DNA of 64,000 bases from contig NZ_JADPSA010000029.1 in the NCBI RefSeq assembly GCF_017347085.1, forward strand, positions 248,001-312,000. The letters are read 5' to 3'. Position numbers and translations under genes: made by a program. The stretch comes from Nesterenkonia sp. E16_10 (GTDB lineage Bacteria > Actinomycetota > Actinomycetes > Actinomycetales > Micrococcaceae). Below the pieces are notes generated by a model that was not told the origin of the DNA, ran no database searches, and saw nothing but the letters and a program-made list of their open reading frames with translations. Shown piece after piece: positions 9,426-18,390 of this stretch. The number at the start of each line of letters is the position of its first letter. The stretch's first letter is position 1.

Positions 9426-10616
9426 ATGGAGGCTTTCTCCACCGAGCCGAAGACCTGGGCCGCACTGCCCCACGCGCTGCGGGAGTCCTGGCTGCGTTCC
9501 GCCGGAGATGTGCGAGACCCGATGAGCGCGCTGCCGCCCATCGAGCTCGACGAGCTCCAGCTGCGGGAGTACCGGAGGAACCACCCGCTGCGGCTGGTGC
9601 TGCCGGTGCTGCAGCGCCTGCTGATCGAACCCGCCGCCGAGGCGGGACTCATCGTGGCGATCGGTGACGCCGCCGGGCGGCTGCTCTGGGTCGAGGGAGC
9701 GCGTGAGACGCTGCGCCAGGCGGAGCGCTCTGCCTTCCAGCCGGGGGCGAACTGGTCCGAGCGGGCCATCGGCACCTCGGCCCCGGGCCTCGCCCTGGCC
9801 ACCGGACGCGGCGCACAGGTGCACCGGGAGCAGCATTTCTCCTACACCGCACACCGTTTCTCCTGTTCGGCGGTGCCGGTGCGCGACCCTGCCACCGGAA
9901 CGCTGCTGGGCGTGGTGGACCTGACCGGAGATGCTCAGGCCGTGGCAGTCCATTCGCTGCCGCTGCTACGCGCCGCGGTATCCGCCGCGGAGGCGGAGCT
10001 CAGGCTGGTTCCCGCCGTGCCGGCGCAGGCCACGCTGACCACGCTCGGGGCCGGTCCGGCCGTGCTGGGCACCTTGGATGCGCACCAGCCGCTCGGTCTG
10101 CGGCACGCGGAGATCCTGTTCCTGCTGGGGTGGCACTCGGACCCCGGATCGGAGCGCGGGCTCACCGCTGAGGAACTGGCCGTGCTGCTCTATGGCGAAG
10201 CTGACCATGAGGTGACGGTCCGCGCCGAGCTGGTCCGGCTGCGCCGCCTGCTGGCAGAGCACCACTCCCCCAGCATCGACCTGCTCTCGCGCCCCTACCG
10301 GCTCAGCGCCCCGCTGCGAGTGGACGCCCGAGACGCCCACGCTGCTCTCACCGCGGGTGACCGGCAGGGTGCGCTGGACCTCTATCGGGGTGAGCTGCTG
10401 CCCGGCAGCGAGGCGCCGGGAGTCTTGAGGGTGCGCCGGGAACTCTCGGCGCTGCTGCGTGAGGCGGTCCTCTCCGACGGCTCCGCCGAGGAGCTGTGGC
10501 GTTATCTGCAGCTCACCGAGGCCGCCGATGACCAGGACGCCGTGCGGACCGCGCTGCGCGTGATGCCGGCCTACTCGCCGCGCCGGGCGGTCCTGGTGGC
10601 GCGCAGCACGCCTTAG
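9426..10616 (+). CDS. GAF-domain transcriptional regulator with C-terminal winged helix
   Basis: Predicted transcription factor of 396 aa, probably controlling the divergent aldehyde dehydrogenase/DUF779 genes. The ATG at 9426 is chosen because GAAGGAG ends 4 bases before it; an upstream ATG at 9369 has no such signal. The N-terminal 180 residues resemble the sensor half of AcoR-type regulators, with a GAF fold (AGLIVAIGDAAGRLLWVEG, NWSERAIGTSAPGLAL, SCSAVPVRDP, LGVVDLTGD). There is no sigma-54 AAA+ domain. Residues about 225-310 instead look like an OmpR/SARP-type winged helix (LRHAEILFLLGW, LTAEELAVLLYG, VRAELVRLRRLL, SRPYRL). This is the architecture an actinobacterium without sigma-54 would need. 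The ligand is unknown. Confidence 0.75.
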   Translation: MEAFSTEPKTWAALPHALRESWLRSAGDVRDPMSALPPIELDELQLREYRRNHPLRLVLPVLQRLLIEPAAEAGLIVAIGDAAGRLLWVEGARETLRQAERSAFQPGANWSERAIGTSAPGLALATGRGAQVHREQHFSYTAHRFSCSAVPVRDPATGTLLGVVDLTGDAQAVAVHSLPLLRAAVSAAEAELRLVPAVPAQATLTTLGAGPAVLGTLDAHQPLGLRHAEILFLLGWHSDPGSERGLTAEELAVLLYGEADHEVTVRAELVRLRRLLAEHHSPSIDLLSRPYRLSAPLRVDARDAHAALTAGDRQGALDLYRGELLPGSEAPGVLRVRRELSALLREAVLSDGSAEELWRYLQLTEAADDQDAVRTALRVMPAYSPRRAVLVARSTP

Positions 10617-10694
10617 GCTTCACCCCCGCTCCGGCCACCCCTGCTGGTGAGCCGGTGAGCGAGCGAGCGACCCACGAGCCGGCGGGCGGCATCG

Positions 10695-10700
10695 TAGACT
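10695..10700 (+). promoter_or_regulatory. -10 box for a probably leaderless YigZ transcript
   Basis: TAGACT ends 8 bases before the ATG at 10709 and no Shine-Dalgarno sequence is present, so transcription probably starts at or next to the start codon. Confidence 0.45.
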
Positions 10701-10708
10701 GCTCAGTC

Positions 10709-11434
10709 ATGTCCGCATTCTCCGCCGATCCCACCGGGGCAGATCTCCCGCAGCCCGCTCGGCCCTACACCGTGATGAGCTCCGCCGCGGAGATCTCCCA
10801 CGAGATCGAGCGTCGACGCTCGAGGTTCCGGGCCCTGATCCGCCGGGTCGAGCACGACGCCGAGGCACAGTCCTGGGTCGAGCAGCTGCGCCGGGCCCAC
10901 CCCGACGCGCGGCACCACTGCAGCGCCTGGGTCATCGGCCCGGACCGGCGGATCCAGCGGTCCCACGACGACGGCGAGCCCTCCGGCACCGCAGGCGCAC
11001 CGATCCTGGCTGCGCTGCAGAAGACCGAGATGCCCGGCGGAGAAGCCGACCTCAGTGATGTCGTGGCCGTGGTGCTGCGCTGGTTCGGTGGAACGCTGCT
11101 CGGTCCCGGCGGATTGGTGAGCGCCTATTCAGATGCGGTGACCGGCGCGCTGAACCTCGCCCGGGAACAGGGTCAGCTCCGGAGCCGGACCTCCATGCGG
11201 GTCTTCGACGTTCAGGCACCCATCGTTGAGGCAGGCCGCTGGGAGAACGAGCTCCGCGCCGCCGGGGTGGTGGTGACCGCGACCCAGTACAGCACCGACG
11301 GTGCACTGGCCCAGATCCGGCTCTCGGTGCCAGACACCGAGGCGCAGACCCAGGAGCTGCATCGCAGGGTCGCTGCGCTCAGTGCCGGAACGGCGATTCC
11401 GAGGCCGGCGGGCCAGAGCTGGGTGGACCGGTGA
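10709..11434 (+). CDS. YigZ/IMPACT family protein (UPF0029)
   Basis: Protein of 241 aa of the YigZ/IMPACT family. The N-terminal domain has the family signature around HHCSAWVIG, SHDDGEPSGTAGAPIL and VVLRWFGGTLLGPGGLVSAY; a ferredoxin-like C-terminal domain follows (residues about 160-225). Bacterial members are poorly characterised; eukaryotic IMPACT binds GCN1 and translating ribosomes. The start at 10709 is chosen over 10655 because a -10 box ends 8 bp before it. It is convergent with the GAF-ANTAR gene with only 1 bp between stop codons. Confidence 0.88.
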   Translation: MSAFSADPTGADLPQPARPYTVMSSAAEISHEIERRRSRFRALIRRVEHDAEAQSWVEQLRRAHPDARHHCSAWVIGPDRRIQRSHDDGEPSGTAGAPILAALQKTEMPGGEADLSDVVAVVLRWFGGTLLGPGGLVSAYSDAVTGALNLAREQGQLRSRTSMRVFDVQAPIVEAGRWENELRAAGVVVTATQYSTDGALAQIRLSVPDTEAQTQELHRRVAALSAGTAIPRPAGQSWVDR

Positions 11435-11435
11435 C

Positions 11436-12245
11436 TCAGGTGTCGAAGACCGTCGAGGCCGACTGGCGTCCCACCGTGGCCACCAGCTCTTCGGCGAGCG
11501 TGCGCAGCTTGATGTTGCGGTGGCTCGAGGCCTTGCGCAGAATCGCGAAGGCCTCCTCCTGAGTGCAGCGGTTCTGCGCCATGACCACGCCGATGGCGAT
11601 GTCGATCGCGGTGCGTGATTCCATCGCGGCGCGCAGGTGCTCGACGTTCTCGGAGTAGGCCGCCAGCCGCAGCGCGATCACACCCACCTTGGAGGCGAGC
11701 TCCGCGTAACGTCGGGCCGCCTCGATCTCGGCGGGGCCGAACGCCTCCGGCGTGCTGGTGTAGAGGTTCATCGCGGCGGCGGATTCCGACTGCAGAGTCA
11801 GCGGCAGCGCAAGCACGCTGCGCATGCCGAACTCCCGCACCGCGGCCATATACCCGGGCCAGCGTCGCTCGGAGCGCACGTCGGACACGCTGATCACGGT
11901 GTTGGTGCGCTGGGCCTCCAGGCAGGGTCCCTCATCGAAGCCTGCCTGGACCTCGTCCAGCCGTGCCGCCTCCGGACTGCTGGCGGCGACCACGACGTTG
12001 CGCTTAGTCCGGTCGAGGATGATGCTGCACAGCACCGGCTGGGTTCCGCTGAACCGCTCGGAGGAGACCTGGGCCAGACCCTGCAGGAAGCTGGAGATGT
12101 CGGTGTCCTGTTCGAGCAGAACCTGCAGGTCCGCTGAGGCGTCGAGGCCCGCGGCCTCGGTGTCGATGGCATCCAGGACCGCGTCGTCCACGGTCTGGGT
12201 GTCGGTCTCCAGAATGTGATCGCTCAGCTTTGACTCTGTGCTCAT
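11436..12245 (-). CDS. GAF and ANTAR domain protein (putative transcription antiterminator)
   Basis: Protein of 269 aa. Residues about 40-195 form a GAF sensor domain (LDEVQAGFDEGPCLEA, WPGYMAAVREFGMRSVLALPL). The last 65 residues are an ANTAR domain (MESRTAIDIAIGVVMAQNRC, EEAFAILRKASSHRNIKLRTLAEELV), a three-helix RNA-binding fold that prevents termination at paired hairpins. The ATG at 12245 is supported by GGAGA 5 bp upstream; an in-frame start at 12344 lacks one. No histidine kinase is adjacent. Its RNA targets cannot be identified from this window. It is divergent from the CBS-like gene across a 180-bp region. Confidence 0.88.
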   Translation of the reverse strand: MSTESKLSDHILETDTQTVDDAVLDAIDTEAAGLDASADLQVLLEQDTDISSFLQGLAQVSSERFSGTQPVLCSIILDRTKRNVVVAASSPEAARLDEVQAGFDEGPCLEAQRTNTVISVSDVRSERRWPGYMAAVREFGMRSVLALPLTLQSESAAAMNLYTSTPEAFGPAEIEAARRYAELASKVGVIALRLAAYSENVEHLRAAMESRTAIDIAIGVVMAQNRCTQEEAFAILRKASSHRNIKLRTLAEELVATVGRQSASTVFDT

Positions 12246-12370
12246 GGTGATCTCCGCTCCGAACGTATGCGCCGCCCTCGGCGACGGCATAAGTTTACTT
12301 GAATCCTTGAGCGTCATCCGCTGTGTCCAGAGGTCATTCTCCACGGGTTCCCGGCGGGGAGGTCCGTGGT

Positions 12371-12376
12371 TAGACT
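12371..12376 (+). promoter_or_regulatory. -10 box of the CBS-like gene
   Basis: TAGACT, followed by about 45 nt of leader that contains AGGAG (12416-12420) before the ATG at 12426. Confidence 0.4.
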
Positions 12377-12425
12377 GGGAAACGAGTTCAGCAGTGGGCT
12401 CAGCTCATCACTCATAGGAGCAGAT

Positions 12426-12965
12426 ATGATCCGCCCACTGCTAGGCGCGCCGCAAGACGTCGCGGCTTCCGCATCGAACGCTCTGCGCACGCCGGTTGCG
12501 TCGGGGTCAGACAGGGCACGCCGCAACCCCGAGAGGACGGTGGGCATGACCGCCATCGAAGACATCATGGCACCCCTGGGTGCCACCATTCTCGGCACAA
12601 GGTCGATGGCGGACGCGGCGCAGGTCCTCGAAGAGTCTGACCCGGTCGTGGTGTTGAACCTCTCCTACCGAGCCATCGGACTCATCACCCGCGCAGATCT
12701 CGAGGCCCTGCGAGAGCGGCAGCCGCACGGCTGGTCCAAGCGCCGCTGCGCGGGTCTGGTCCGGACCACCGATCAGGCACTGCAGCGCAGCACCCCGATC
12801 CGTGAGCTGCTGGTCAGCCCGATTCTGGACACCACCCGGCCCCTGCTGGTCCTGGATCAGGACCAGGCCGCCGGCATCCTGCTGCCCGGGAGCATCAGCG
12901 CCTGGCGTCGAGACCAGGAGTCCACCGGAGCTGCGAGCATCAGCCCATCAAGGGAGTCCCGATGA
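12426..12965 (+). CDS. CBS-like domain protein, function unknown
   Basis: Protein of 179 aa. From about residue 40 it resembles a degenerate pair of CBS repeats: [28 protein letters not shown] then [22 protein letters not shown], and a second half with [10 protein letters not shown] and [19 protein letters not shown] pairs usually bind adenosine nucleotides, but the key ligand residues cannot be assigned here. The ATG at 12426 has AGGAG five bases upstream; an internal ATG at 12546 is an alternative that removes a low-complexity N-terminus. The 3' end overlaps the end of convergent ctaB by 26 bp. Confidence 0.6.
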   Translation: MIRPLLGAPQDVAASASNALRTPVASGSDRARRNPERTVGMTAIEDIMAPLGATILGTRSMADAAQVLEESDPVVVLNLSYRAIGLITRADLEALRERQPHGWSKRRCAGLVRTTDQALQRSTPIRELLVSPILDTTRPLLVLDQDQAAGILLPGSISAWRRDQESTGAASISPSRESR

Positions 12966-13923
12966 ACGGGTCGATCCAGAGCCCGATGAAGAGCAGGGTG
13001 AGGTAGAGGATCGAGAGATGGAAGACCTTCATGGCCTTCTTGTCCGTGAGGGTGCCGTTCTCCGCCTGCCGGTGCAGCACATGGGCCTCGTAGATGAACC
13101 ATGCACCCGAGGCCAGGGCGAACGCCGTGTAGGTGATGCCGGCCCATCCCATGGGGATCAGCAGCAGCGAGCACATCACGGTGGCCCAGGCGTAGAGCAC
13201 CACCTGGACTGAGACGGTGCGTGCCGTGGCGATGGCGCCGAGCATCGGCACGTGCGCCGTCTGGTAGTCGGTCCGGTACTTCATCGACAACGGCCAGTAG
13301 TGCGGCGGAGTCCACAGGAAGATGATCACGAACAGCACCACTGCGGGCCATTCCAGCGTCTCGCGCACCGCGGCCCAGGCGATCACCACCGGGAAGCACC
13401 CGGCGATGCCGCCCCAGATGATGTTCTGCTCGGTGCGGCGCTTGAGGATCATCGTGTAGACCACGACGTAGAAGAAGATCGCGGCCGCGCCGAGACCCGC
13501 GGCCAGCGGGTTGGTTCCGAACCAGAGGACCGCGATCGCGGCGGCGCCCAGCACCGAGGCGAAGATCAGCGCCTCACGGGGACTGAGCTCCCCGGTGACC
13601 AGCGGACGCTTCTTGGTCCGGTTCATCAGCTTGTCCATATCGCGATCGATATAGCAGTTGAAGGCTCCCGCGGATCCAGCGGCCATGGCCCCACCGACCA
13701 GCGTGGCCAGTGCCAGCCAGAAGTCAGGCACACCCCGCTGCGCGAAGAACATGGTGGGCAGCGTGGTGACCAGGAGCAGCTCGATGACGCGCGGCTTGGT
13801 CAGGGACCAGTAGGCGGCCACCTTGCGTCGCCATCGAGGCGGCGCAGCCTCCGCACCGGGGGCAGCGGAAGCTGCTCGGGATGCGGAATCGCCGGTCGGG
13901 GCGACAGAAGTCTGTTGGGTCAC
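12940..13923 (-). CDS. ctaB: Protoheme IX farnesyltransferase (heme O synthase)
   Basis: Polytopic UbiA-family prenyltransferase, 327 aa, that adds a farnesyl group to heme B to make heme O for heme-copper oxidases. The first Asp-rich motif is [21 protein letters not shown] (the family N-x-x-x-D-x-x-x-D) in the loop after TM2. The second conserved loop is in the [19 protein letters not shown] region. About nine membrane spans are visible. The start is a GTG at 13923. The first 35 residues form an Ala/Pro-rich cytoplasmic tail. It lies downstream of parE on the same strand, separated by 177 bp that hold an AT-rich hairpin. Confidence 0.95.
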   Translation of the reverse strand: MTQQTSVAPTGDSASRAASAAPGAEAAPPRWRRKVAAYWSLTKPRVIELLLVTTLPTMFFAQRGVPDFWLALATLVGGAMAAGSAGAFNCYIDRDMDKLMNRTKKRPLVTGELSPREALIFASVLGAAAIAVLWFGTNPLAAGLGAAAIFFYVVVYTMILKRRTEQNIIWGGIAGCFPVVIAWAAVRETLEWPAVVLFVIIFLWTPPHYWPLSMKYRTDYQTAHVPMLGAIATARTVSVQVVLYAWATVMCSLLLIPMGWAGITYTAFALASGAWFIYEAHVLHRQAENGTLTDKKAMKVFHLSILYLTLLFIGLWIDPFIGTPLMG

Positions 13924-14020
13924 GTCTCAGCTCACAGGGGGTCGAGGTGCACTCGTCGTCGTCGTTCAGTGTACCGGTCACGCGTGGCCTCGGGAGAGCC
14001 GACCGGCCTGTGCACTGAAT

Positions 14021-14043
14021 TATTTCTACAGGTCGTAGAAATA
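14021..14043. other. AT-rich perfect inverted repeat between parE and ctaB
   Basis: TATTTCTAC and GTAGAAATA form a perfect 9-bp dyad around the spacer AGGTC. Its low GC content stands out against the surrounding sequence. It lies 98 bp upstream of the ctaB start and 58 bp past the parE stop, so it may be an operator for ctaB or, less likely, a terminator for parE. Confidence 0.6.
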
Positions 14044-14100
14044 GCGCGGTGCTGGTCGGCGCCGGCCAGGGCCGGTCGGCCTTGGCCCTCCGACGTCGGC

Positions 14101-16182
14101 TCAGGCGTCGATCCGGTCGCGGTCCAGCGCCTGGGATCCCTCGATGATGAACTCCTTGCGGGGCGCGACCACCGAACCCATGAGCAGGTCGAAGACCCGT
14201 TCGGCGGCTTCGGCGTCCTGCACCCTGATCCGGCGCAGCGCCCGGTGCTGCGGGTCCATGGTGGTCTCGGAGAGCTGATCGGCATCCATCTCACCCAGAC
14301 CCTTGTAGCGCTGGATCGGCTCTTTATAGTTCAGCCCGTCCTGCTCCAGCTGGGCCAGGAGCTGGTTGAGCTCCGCCTCGGAGTAGGTGTACCTGACCTC
14401 GTTCGCCCGGCGGCCCTGGTGGATGATCTCCACCCGGTGCAGCGGAGGCACGGCGGCGAAGACGCGGCCCGCCTCGATCAGTGGGCGCATGTAGCGGAAG
14501 AACAGGGTCAGCAGCAGGGTGCGGATGTGAGCGCCGTCGACGTCGGCATCGGTCATCAGCACCACCTTGCCATAGCGGGCGGCGTCGAGGTCGAAGGAGC
14601 GGCCGGAGCCGGCCCCGATGACCTGCAGCAGAGCCGCGCACTCGGTGTTGGAGAGCATGTCGGCCACCGAGGCCTTCTGGACGTTGAGAATCTTTCCGCG
14701 GATCGGCAACAGCGCCTGGAAGTCCGAAGAGCGGGCGAGCTTCGCGGTGCCCAGCGCGGAGTCGCCCTCGACGATGAACAGCTCGGTCTCGGCCACGCCC
14801 TTGGAGCGGCACTCCACCAGCTTGGCCGGCATCGAGGAGGTCTCCAGGGCGTTCTTGCGCCGCTGGGTCTCCTTGTGCATCCGGGCGGAGATGCGTGACT
14901 TCATCTCCGCGACGACCTTCTCCAGCACCGCGGTGGCCTGCTGCTTATCGCCCCGCTTGGTGGAGCTCAGCCGGGTCTCGAGCTCCTTGCTGACCACCTT
15001 GGAGACGATCTGGCGAGCTGCGGGTGTACCCAGGATCTCCTTGGTCTGCCCCTCGAACTGGGGCTCGGCGATGCGCACGGTGACCACAGCGGTGAGCCCG
15101 GCCAGCACGTCATCCTTTTCAAGCTTGTCGCTCCCGGCCTTGAGCTTGCGCGCGTTGGCCTCCACCGTCTTGCGCAGGGACTTCAACAGGGCCTGTTCAA
15201 AGCCGGTCAGGTGGGTGCCGCCCTTGGGAGTGGCGATGATGTTCACGAAGCTGCGCACGGTGGTCTCGTAGCCGATCCCCCAGCGCAGCGCGATGTCCAC
15301 CTCGCAGTCGCGCTCCACGTCCTCCATATGGCTGCGTCCGTCGGCCGCGAGCACCGGGATCCGTTCGGTGAACTTCCCGTGGCCCTGGATGCGCCAGATA
15401 TCGGTGACCGAGGTGTCCGCAGAGAGGTGCTCGGCGAACTCGCTGATGCCGCCGTCGTATTGGAAGACCTCCTCGAGGGGCTCCGGGCCGCGTTCGTCGC
15501 GCACGGTGATGCGCAGCCCCGGCACCAGGAACGCCGTCTGCCGGGCGCGGTTGGCGATCTCGATATCGTTGAAACCGGCGTCGGAGGTGAAGATCTGTCG
15601 ATCCGACCAGTAGCGGATCGTCGTTCCGGTGACCCCCCGCTTGGCCTTGCCGATGATGTCGAGCGGCGAGCCGTCCAGGGCCGGGGTGAACGCCGCGTCG
15701 GGGTCGGGCCGGGGGCCGGAGAAGACGCCGGGTTCGCCGCGGCGGAAGGAGAGCTGATGGACCTTCCCACCCCGGGTGACCTGGGCGTCGAGTCGGGCCG
15801 AGAGCGCGTTGACCACCGAGGCGCCCACTCCGTGGAGCCCGCCCACGGCGTTGTAGGAGCCGCCGCCGAACTTTCCGCCGGCGTGGAGCTTGGTGAAGAC
15901 CACTTCCAGGCCGGAGAGTCCGGTGCGGGGCTCGATGTCCACCGGGATTCCGCGACCGTCGTCACTGACCTCCACGGAATCATCCCGGTGCAGGGTGATG
16001 CTGATGGTGGAGGCATGGCCAGCCAGTGCCTCGTCCACGGAGTTGTCGATGATCTCCCAGAGGCAGTGCATGAGCCCGCGAGAGTCTGTGGAACCGATAT
16101 ACATCCCGGGACGCTTGCGAACAGCTTCCAGACCTTCGAGCACCGACAGATGCCGGGCGTCATACTCCGAGCGCTTGGCCAC
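14101..16182 (-). CDS. parE: DNA topoisomerase IV subunit B (GyrB/ParE-like)
   Basis: ATPase subunit of a type IIA topoisomerase, 693 aa. The N-terminal GHKL ATPase domain has EIIDNSVDEALAGHA, DDGRGIPVDI and GGLHGVGASVVNALS. The transducer domain follows (KGGTHLTGFEQAL). The C-terminal TOPRIM region has FIVEGDSALG, LPIRGKILNV and LMTDADVDGAHIRTLLLT, ending with QRYKGLGEMDADQL. The GTG at 16182 has AGGAGGA nearby. The position next to DUF7455 and sigA is the known actinobacterial location of the second, non-gyrA-linked B subunit. The partner parC is not in the window. Confidence 0.93.
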   Translation of the reverse strand: MAKRSEYDARHLSVLEGLEAVRKRPGMYIGSTDSRGLMHCLWEIIDNSVDEALAGHASTISITLHRDDSVEVSDDGRGIPVDIEPRTGLSGLEVVFTKLHAGGKFGGGSYNAVGGLHGVGASVVNALSARLDAQVTRGGKVHQLSFRRGEPGVFSGPRPDPDAAFTPALDGSPLDIIGKAKRGVTGTTIRYWSDRQIFTSDAGFNDIEIANRARQTAFLVPGLRITVRDERGPEPLEEVFQYDGGISEFAEHLSADTSVTDIWRIQGHGKFTERIPVLAADGRSHMEDVERDCEVDIALRWGIGYETTVRSFVNIIATPKGGTHLTGFEQALLKSLRKTVEANARKLKAGSDKLEKDDVLAGLTAVVTVRIAEPQFEGQTKEILGTPAARQIVSKVVSKELETRLSSTKRGDKQQATAVLEKVVAEMKSRISARMHKETQRRKNALETSSMPAKLVECRSKGVAETELFIVEGDSALGTAKLARSSDFQALLPIRGKILNVQKASVADMLSNTECAALLQVIGAGSGRSFDLDAARYGKVVLMTDADVDGAHIRTLLLTLFFRYMRPLIEAGRVFAAVPPLHRVEIIHQGRRANEVRYTYSEAELNQLLAQLEQDGLNYKEPIQRYKGLGEMDADQLSETTMDPQHRALRRIRVQDAEAAERVFDLLMGSVVAPRKEFIIEGSQALDRDRIDA

Positions 16183-16412
16183 GCAGTGTCCTCCTGTGGT
16201 GGTGGTGAATCATTGCCATCGTAGTGCGCGGCGACCCCGGGGCCCCGCAGAAGCGCCGCAGTCGGTACGCGCACAGCGAAAGCACGGCGGTTTATGGCTG
16301 CCGCTGCGAATGAAACCGCCGAGTCCGTGGTTCTATGGAACACCAAGAGATCCTGAGTCAGGCCTTCCCGGCTGCAGGATCTCTGGAGCATTGACCTGAG
16401 GAGGCGAAGAGC

Positions 16413-16628
16413 ATGACCGGCACAACTGGCACCGTGGAAAACCAGCCCACTACCTTGACTGCCCTTGACCGTTGCGACCGCTGTGGAGCGCAGGCGTACG
16501 TGCGAGCAGCGCTCACATCCGGTGTTCTGCTCTTCTGCAATCACCACGGCCGGCAGGTCGAGGATTCGCTGCGGCCCAAGACCGTCGAGTGGATCGACGA
16601 GTCGGATCGCCTCGCGACCGCCAAGTAG
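16413..16628 (+). CDS. DUF7455 small zinc-ribbon-like protein
   Basis: Protein of 71 aa. It has CDRCGAQAYVRAAL and, about 20 residues on, LLFCNHHGRQ, giving a C-x2-C plus C/H set that could hold one zinc. This small conserved protein is found near parE and sigA in actinobacteria; its function is unknown. A GAGGAG stretch lies about 11 nt before the ATG, and a very strong hairpin follows the stop. Confidence 0.85.
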   Translation: MTGTTGTVENQPTTLTALDRCDRCGAQAYVRAALTSGVLLFCNHHGRQVEDSLRPKTVEWIDESDRLATAK

Positions 16629-16665
16629 CAGCAGCACCACACAGAAGCAAGTGGCGCAGCACCAT

Positions 16666-16715
16666 ACAGAAGAAGGGTGCGGACCAGAGAAATCCGGTCC
16701 GCACCCTTCTTCTGT
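16666..16715. terminator. Bidirectional terminator after the DUF7455 gene
   Basis: A perfect 20-bp stem (16666-16685 with 16696-16715) closes a 10-nt loop. It begins 38 bp after the DUF7455 stop and faces the sigA terminator on the other strand. Confidence 0.9.
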
Positions 16716-16755
16716 GTCCGCTGAGCTACAGCGGGGGCTGAGCTTCAGCGGGAGC

Positions 16756-16792
16756 CCGCCAGGCTCAGCTCCCGCGGGTCTGAGCCTGGCGG
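16756..16792 (-). terminator. sigA terminator
   Basis: CCGCCAGGCTCAG (16756-16768) pairs perfectly with CTGAGCCTGGCGG (16780-16792) over an 11-nt loop that itself contains CCCGCGGG. It sits 10 bp beyond the sigA stop codon. Confidence 0.8.
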
Positions 16793-16801
16793 AGCTGAAA
16801 C

Positions 16802-18277
16802 TCAGTCGAGGTAGTCGCGCAGGACCTGCGAGCGGCTCGGGTGACGCAGCTTCGACATGGTCTTGGACTCTATCTGCCGGATCCGCTCGCGCGTGACGCC
16901 GTAGACCTTGCCGATCTCATCGAGGGTCTTCGGCTGACCGTCGGTGAGGCCGAAGCGCATCGCGACCACGCCGGCTTCGCGCTCGGCGAGCGTGTCCAGC
17001 ACCGAGTGGAGCTGCTCCTGGAGCAGGGTGAAGCTCACTGCGTCGGAGGGCACCACGGCTTCGGAGTCCTCGATGAGGTCGCCGAACTCGGAGTCACCGT
17101 CCTCACCCAGCGGGGTATGCAGCGAGATCGGCTCGCGGCCGTATTTCTGGACTTCGACGACCTTCTCCGGGGTCATGTCGAGTTCCTGTGCCAGCTCCTC
17201 CGGTGTGGGCTCGCGGCCCAGATCCTGGAGCATCTGCCGCTGGACCCGGGCCAGCTTGTTGATGACCTCCACCATGTGCACCGGGATGCGGATGGTGCGT
17301 GCCTGGTCCGCCATCGCGCGGGTGATCGCCTGGCGGATCCACCAGGTGGCATAGGTCGAGAACTTGAAGCCCTTGGTGTAGTCGAACTTCTCGACCGCGC
17401 GGATCAGTCCCAGGTTGCCTTCCTGGATCAGGTCCAGGAAGAGCATGCCGCGCCCGGTGTACCGCTTGGCCAGCGAGACCACCAGGCGGAGGTTCGCCTC
17501 CAGCAGGTGGTTCTTGGCGCGCTTGCCATCGGCGACCACGAGCTCGAGATCGCGCCGGAGCCGGCGGTCGGTGATCTTCTGCTTGTTCAGCTTGTGCTCG
17601 GCGAAGAGTCCGGCCTCGATGCGCAGCGCGAGGTCCACCTCCTGCTCGGCGTTCAGGAGGGCGACCTTGCCGATCTGCTTGAGGTAGTCCTTGACCGGGT
17701 CCGCGGTGGCACCGGCGGAGACCACCTGGATCGCGGGGGCGTCGTCCTCATCGGCGTTGGAGATGACGAAGCCGCGACCCTTGGACTCCTCCTCCTCACC
17801 CTCCTTGGCCTTGACCGAGGCCTCAGTGATGGCTTCAGGGTCCTCCCCGTCGGCCACGGCCTTCGCGACGGCCTTCTCCAGGGCCGCGGTGGGGGCTGCC
17901 TTCTCCTCGGCGTCCGCCTCGGCCAGGACCTCGTCCACCGGATCCGCGGCGCGCTTGCGGCCTCCGGTCTTCTTGGCGGGAGCCTTGGCCGAGGAAGCGG
18001 CGGCGCTCTTCGTCTCCGCAGCGGACTTCGCGGCGCCAGTCTTGGCCGCAGTCGACTTGGCCGCAGTGGACTTCGCGGTGGTTGACTTGGCGGCGCTGGA
18101 CTTCGCGGCGGGCGCCTTGGCGCTGGACTTCGCGGCTGAGGAGGCCGGGCTCTTCTTCGCCGCAGTGGACTTCGCGGCGGTGCTGCGAGCTGCAGTGCTC
18201 TTCTTGGCGGGCGTCTTCTTCTCAGCCTCTGCAGCGGCCGCGTTCTCTTCGGTGGACTTGGACGCAGTAGTGGGCAC
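16802..18277 (-). CDS. sigA: Principal RNA polymerase sigma factor (RpoD/HrdB/SigA)
   Basis: Housekeeping sigma-70 factor, 491 aa. Residues about 1-115 are a Lys/Ala/Ser/Thr repeat tail, then an acidic stretch. Region 1.2 starts at [17 protein letters not shown]. Region 2 has [34 protein letters not shown] and [21 protein letters not shown], which bind core enzyme and the -10 element. Region 3 contains [13 protein letters not shown]. Region 4 is [20 protein letters not shown] for the -35. The start is GTG at 18277, preceded by GGAAGG. It is monocistronic, with a TATAAT-type promoter and its own terminator. Confidence 0.96.
   Translation of the reverse strand: MPTTASKSTEENAAAAEAEKKTPAKKSTAARSTAAKSTAAKKSPASSAAKSSAKAPAAKSSAAKSTTAKSTAAKSTAAKTGAAKSAAETKSAAASSAKAPAKKTGGRKRAADPVDEVLAEADAEEKAAPTAALEKAVAKAVADGEDPEAITEASVKAKEGEEEESKGRGFVISNADEDDAPAIQVVSAGATADPVKDYLKQIGKVALLNAEQEVDLALRIEAGLFAEHKLNKQKITDRRLRRDLELVVADGKRAKNHLLEANLRLVVSLAKRYTGRGMLFLDLIQEGNLGLIRAVEKFDYTKGFKFSTYATWWIRQAITRAMADQARTIRIPVHMVEVINKLARVQRQMLQDLGREPTPEELAQELDMTPEKVVEVQKYGREPISLHTPLGEDGDSEFGDLIEDSEAVVPSDAVSFTLLQEQLHSVLDTLAEREAGVVAMRFGLTDGQPKTLDEIGKVYGVTRERIRQIESKTMSKLRHPSRSQVLRDYLD
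17990..18235. repeat. Degenerate tandem repeat encoding the SigA N-terminal tail
   Basis: Imperfect 15-18 bp units related to GCGGACTTCGCGGC repeat many times and encode alternating [10 protein letters not shown] units on the minus strand. Such arrays vary in length between strains of other actinobacteria. Confidence 0.7.
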
Positions 18278-18354
18278 GGTGACCTTCCGACTTAGACATA
18301 GGGTGCAGATGCGATGAACTTGTCGGTCAACACACCTATGACCCTGTCAAGGCC

Positions 18355-18390
18355 ATTATAAGAACCGCACTCCTCTGAGGAGCTGTCAAC
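18355..18390 (-). promoter_or_regulatory. sigA promoter region with palindrome
   Basis: On the minus strand TATAAT (18355-18360) is a consensus -10. A perfect odd palindrome, CTCCTC-T-GAGGAG (18370-18382), lies just upstream, and TTGACA (about 18384-18389) lies 23 bp from the -10, too far for a standard -35. Further GTCAA/TTGAC motifs occur at about 18325, 18346 and 18440. The palindrome could be an operator. Confidence 0.5.

Noticed and set aside
13252-14898. 548-codon plus-strand frame across ctaB and parE
   Set aside because: It spans the opposite strands of two unmistakable genes, has low-complexity composition and no ribosome binding site.
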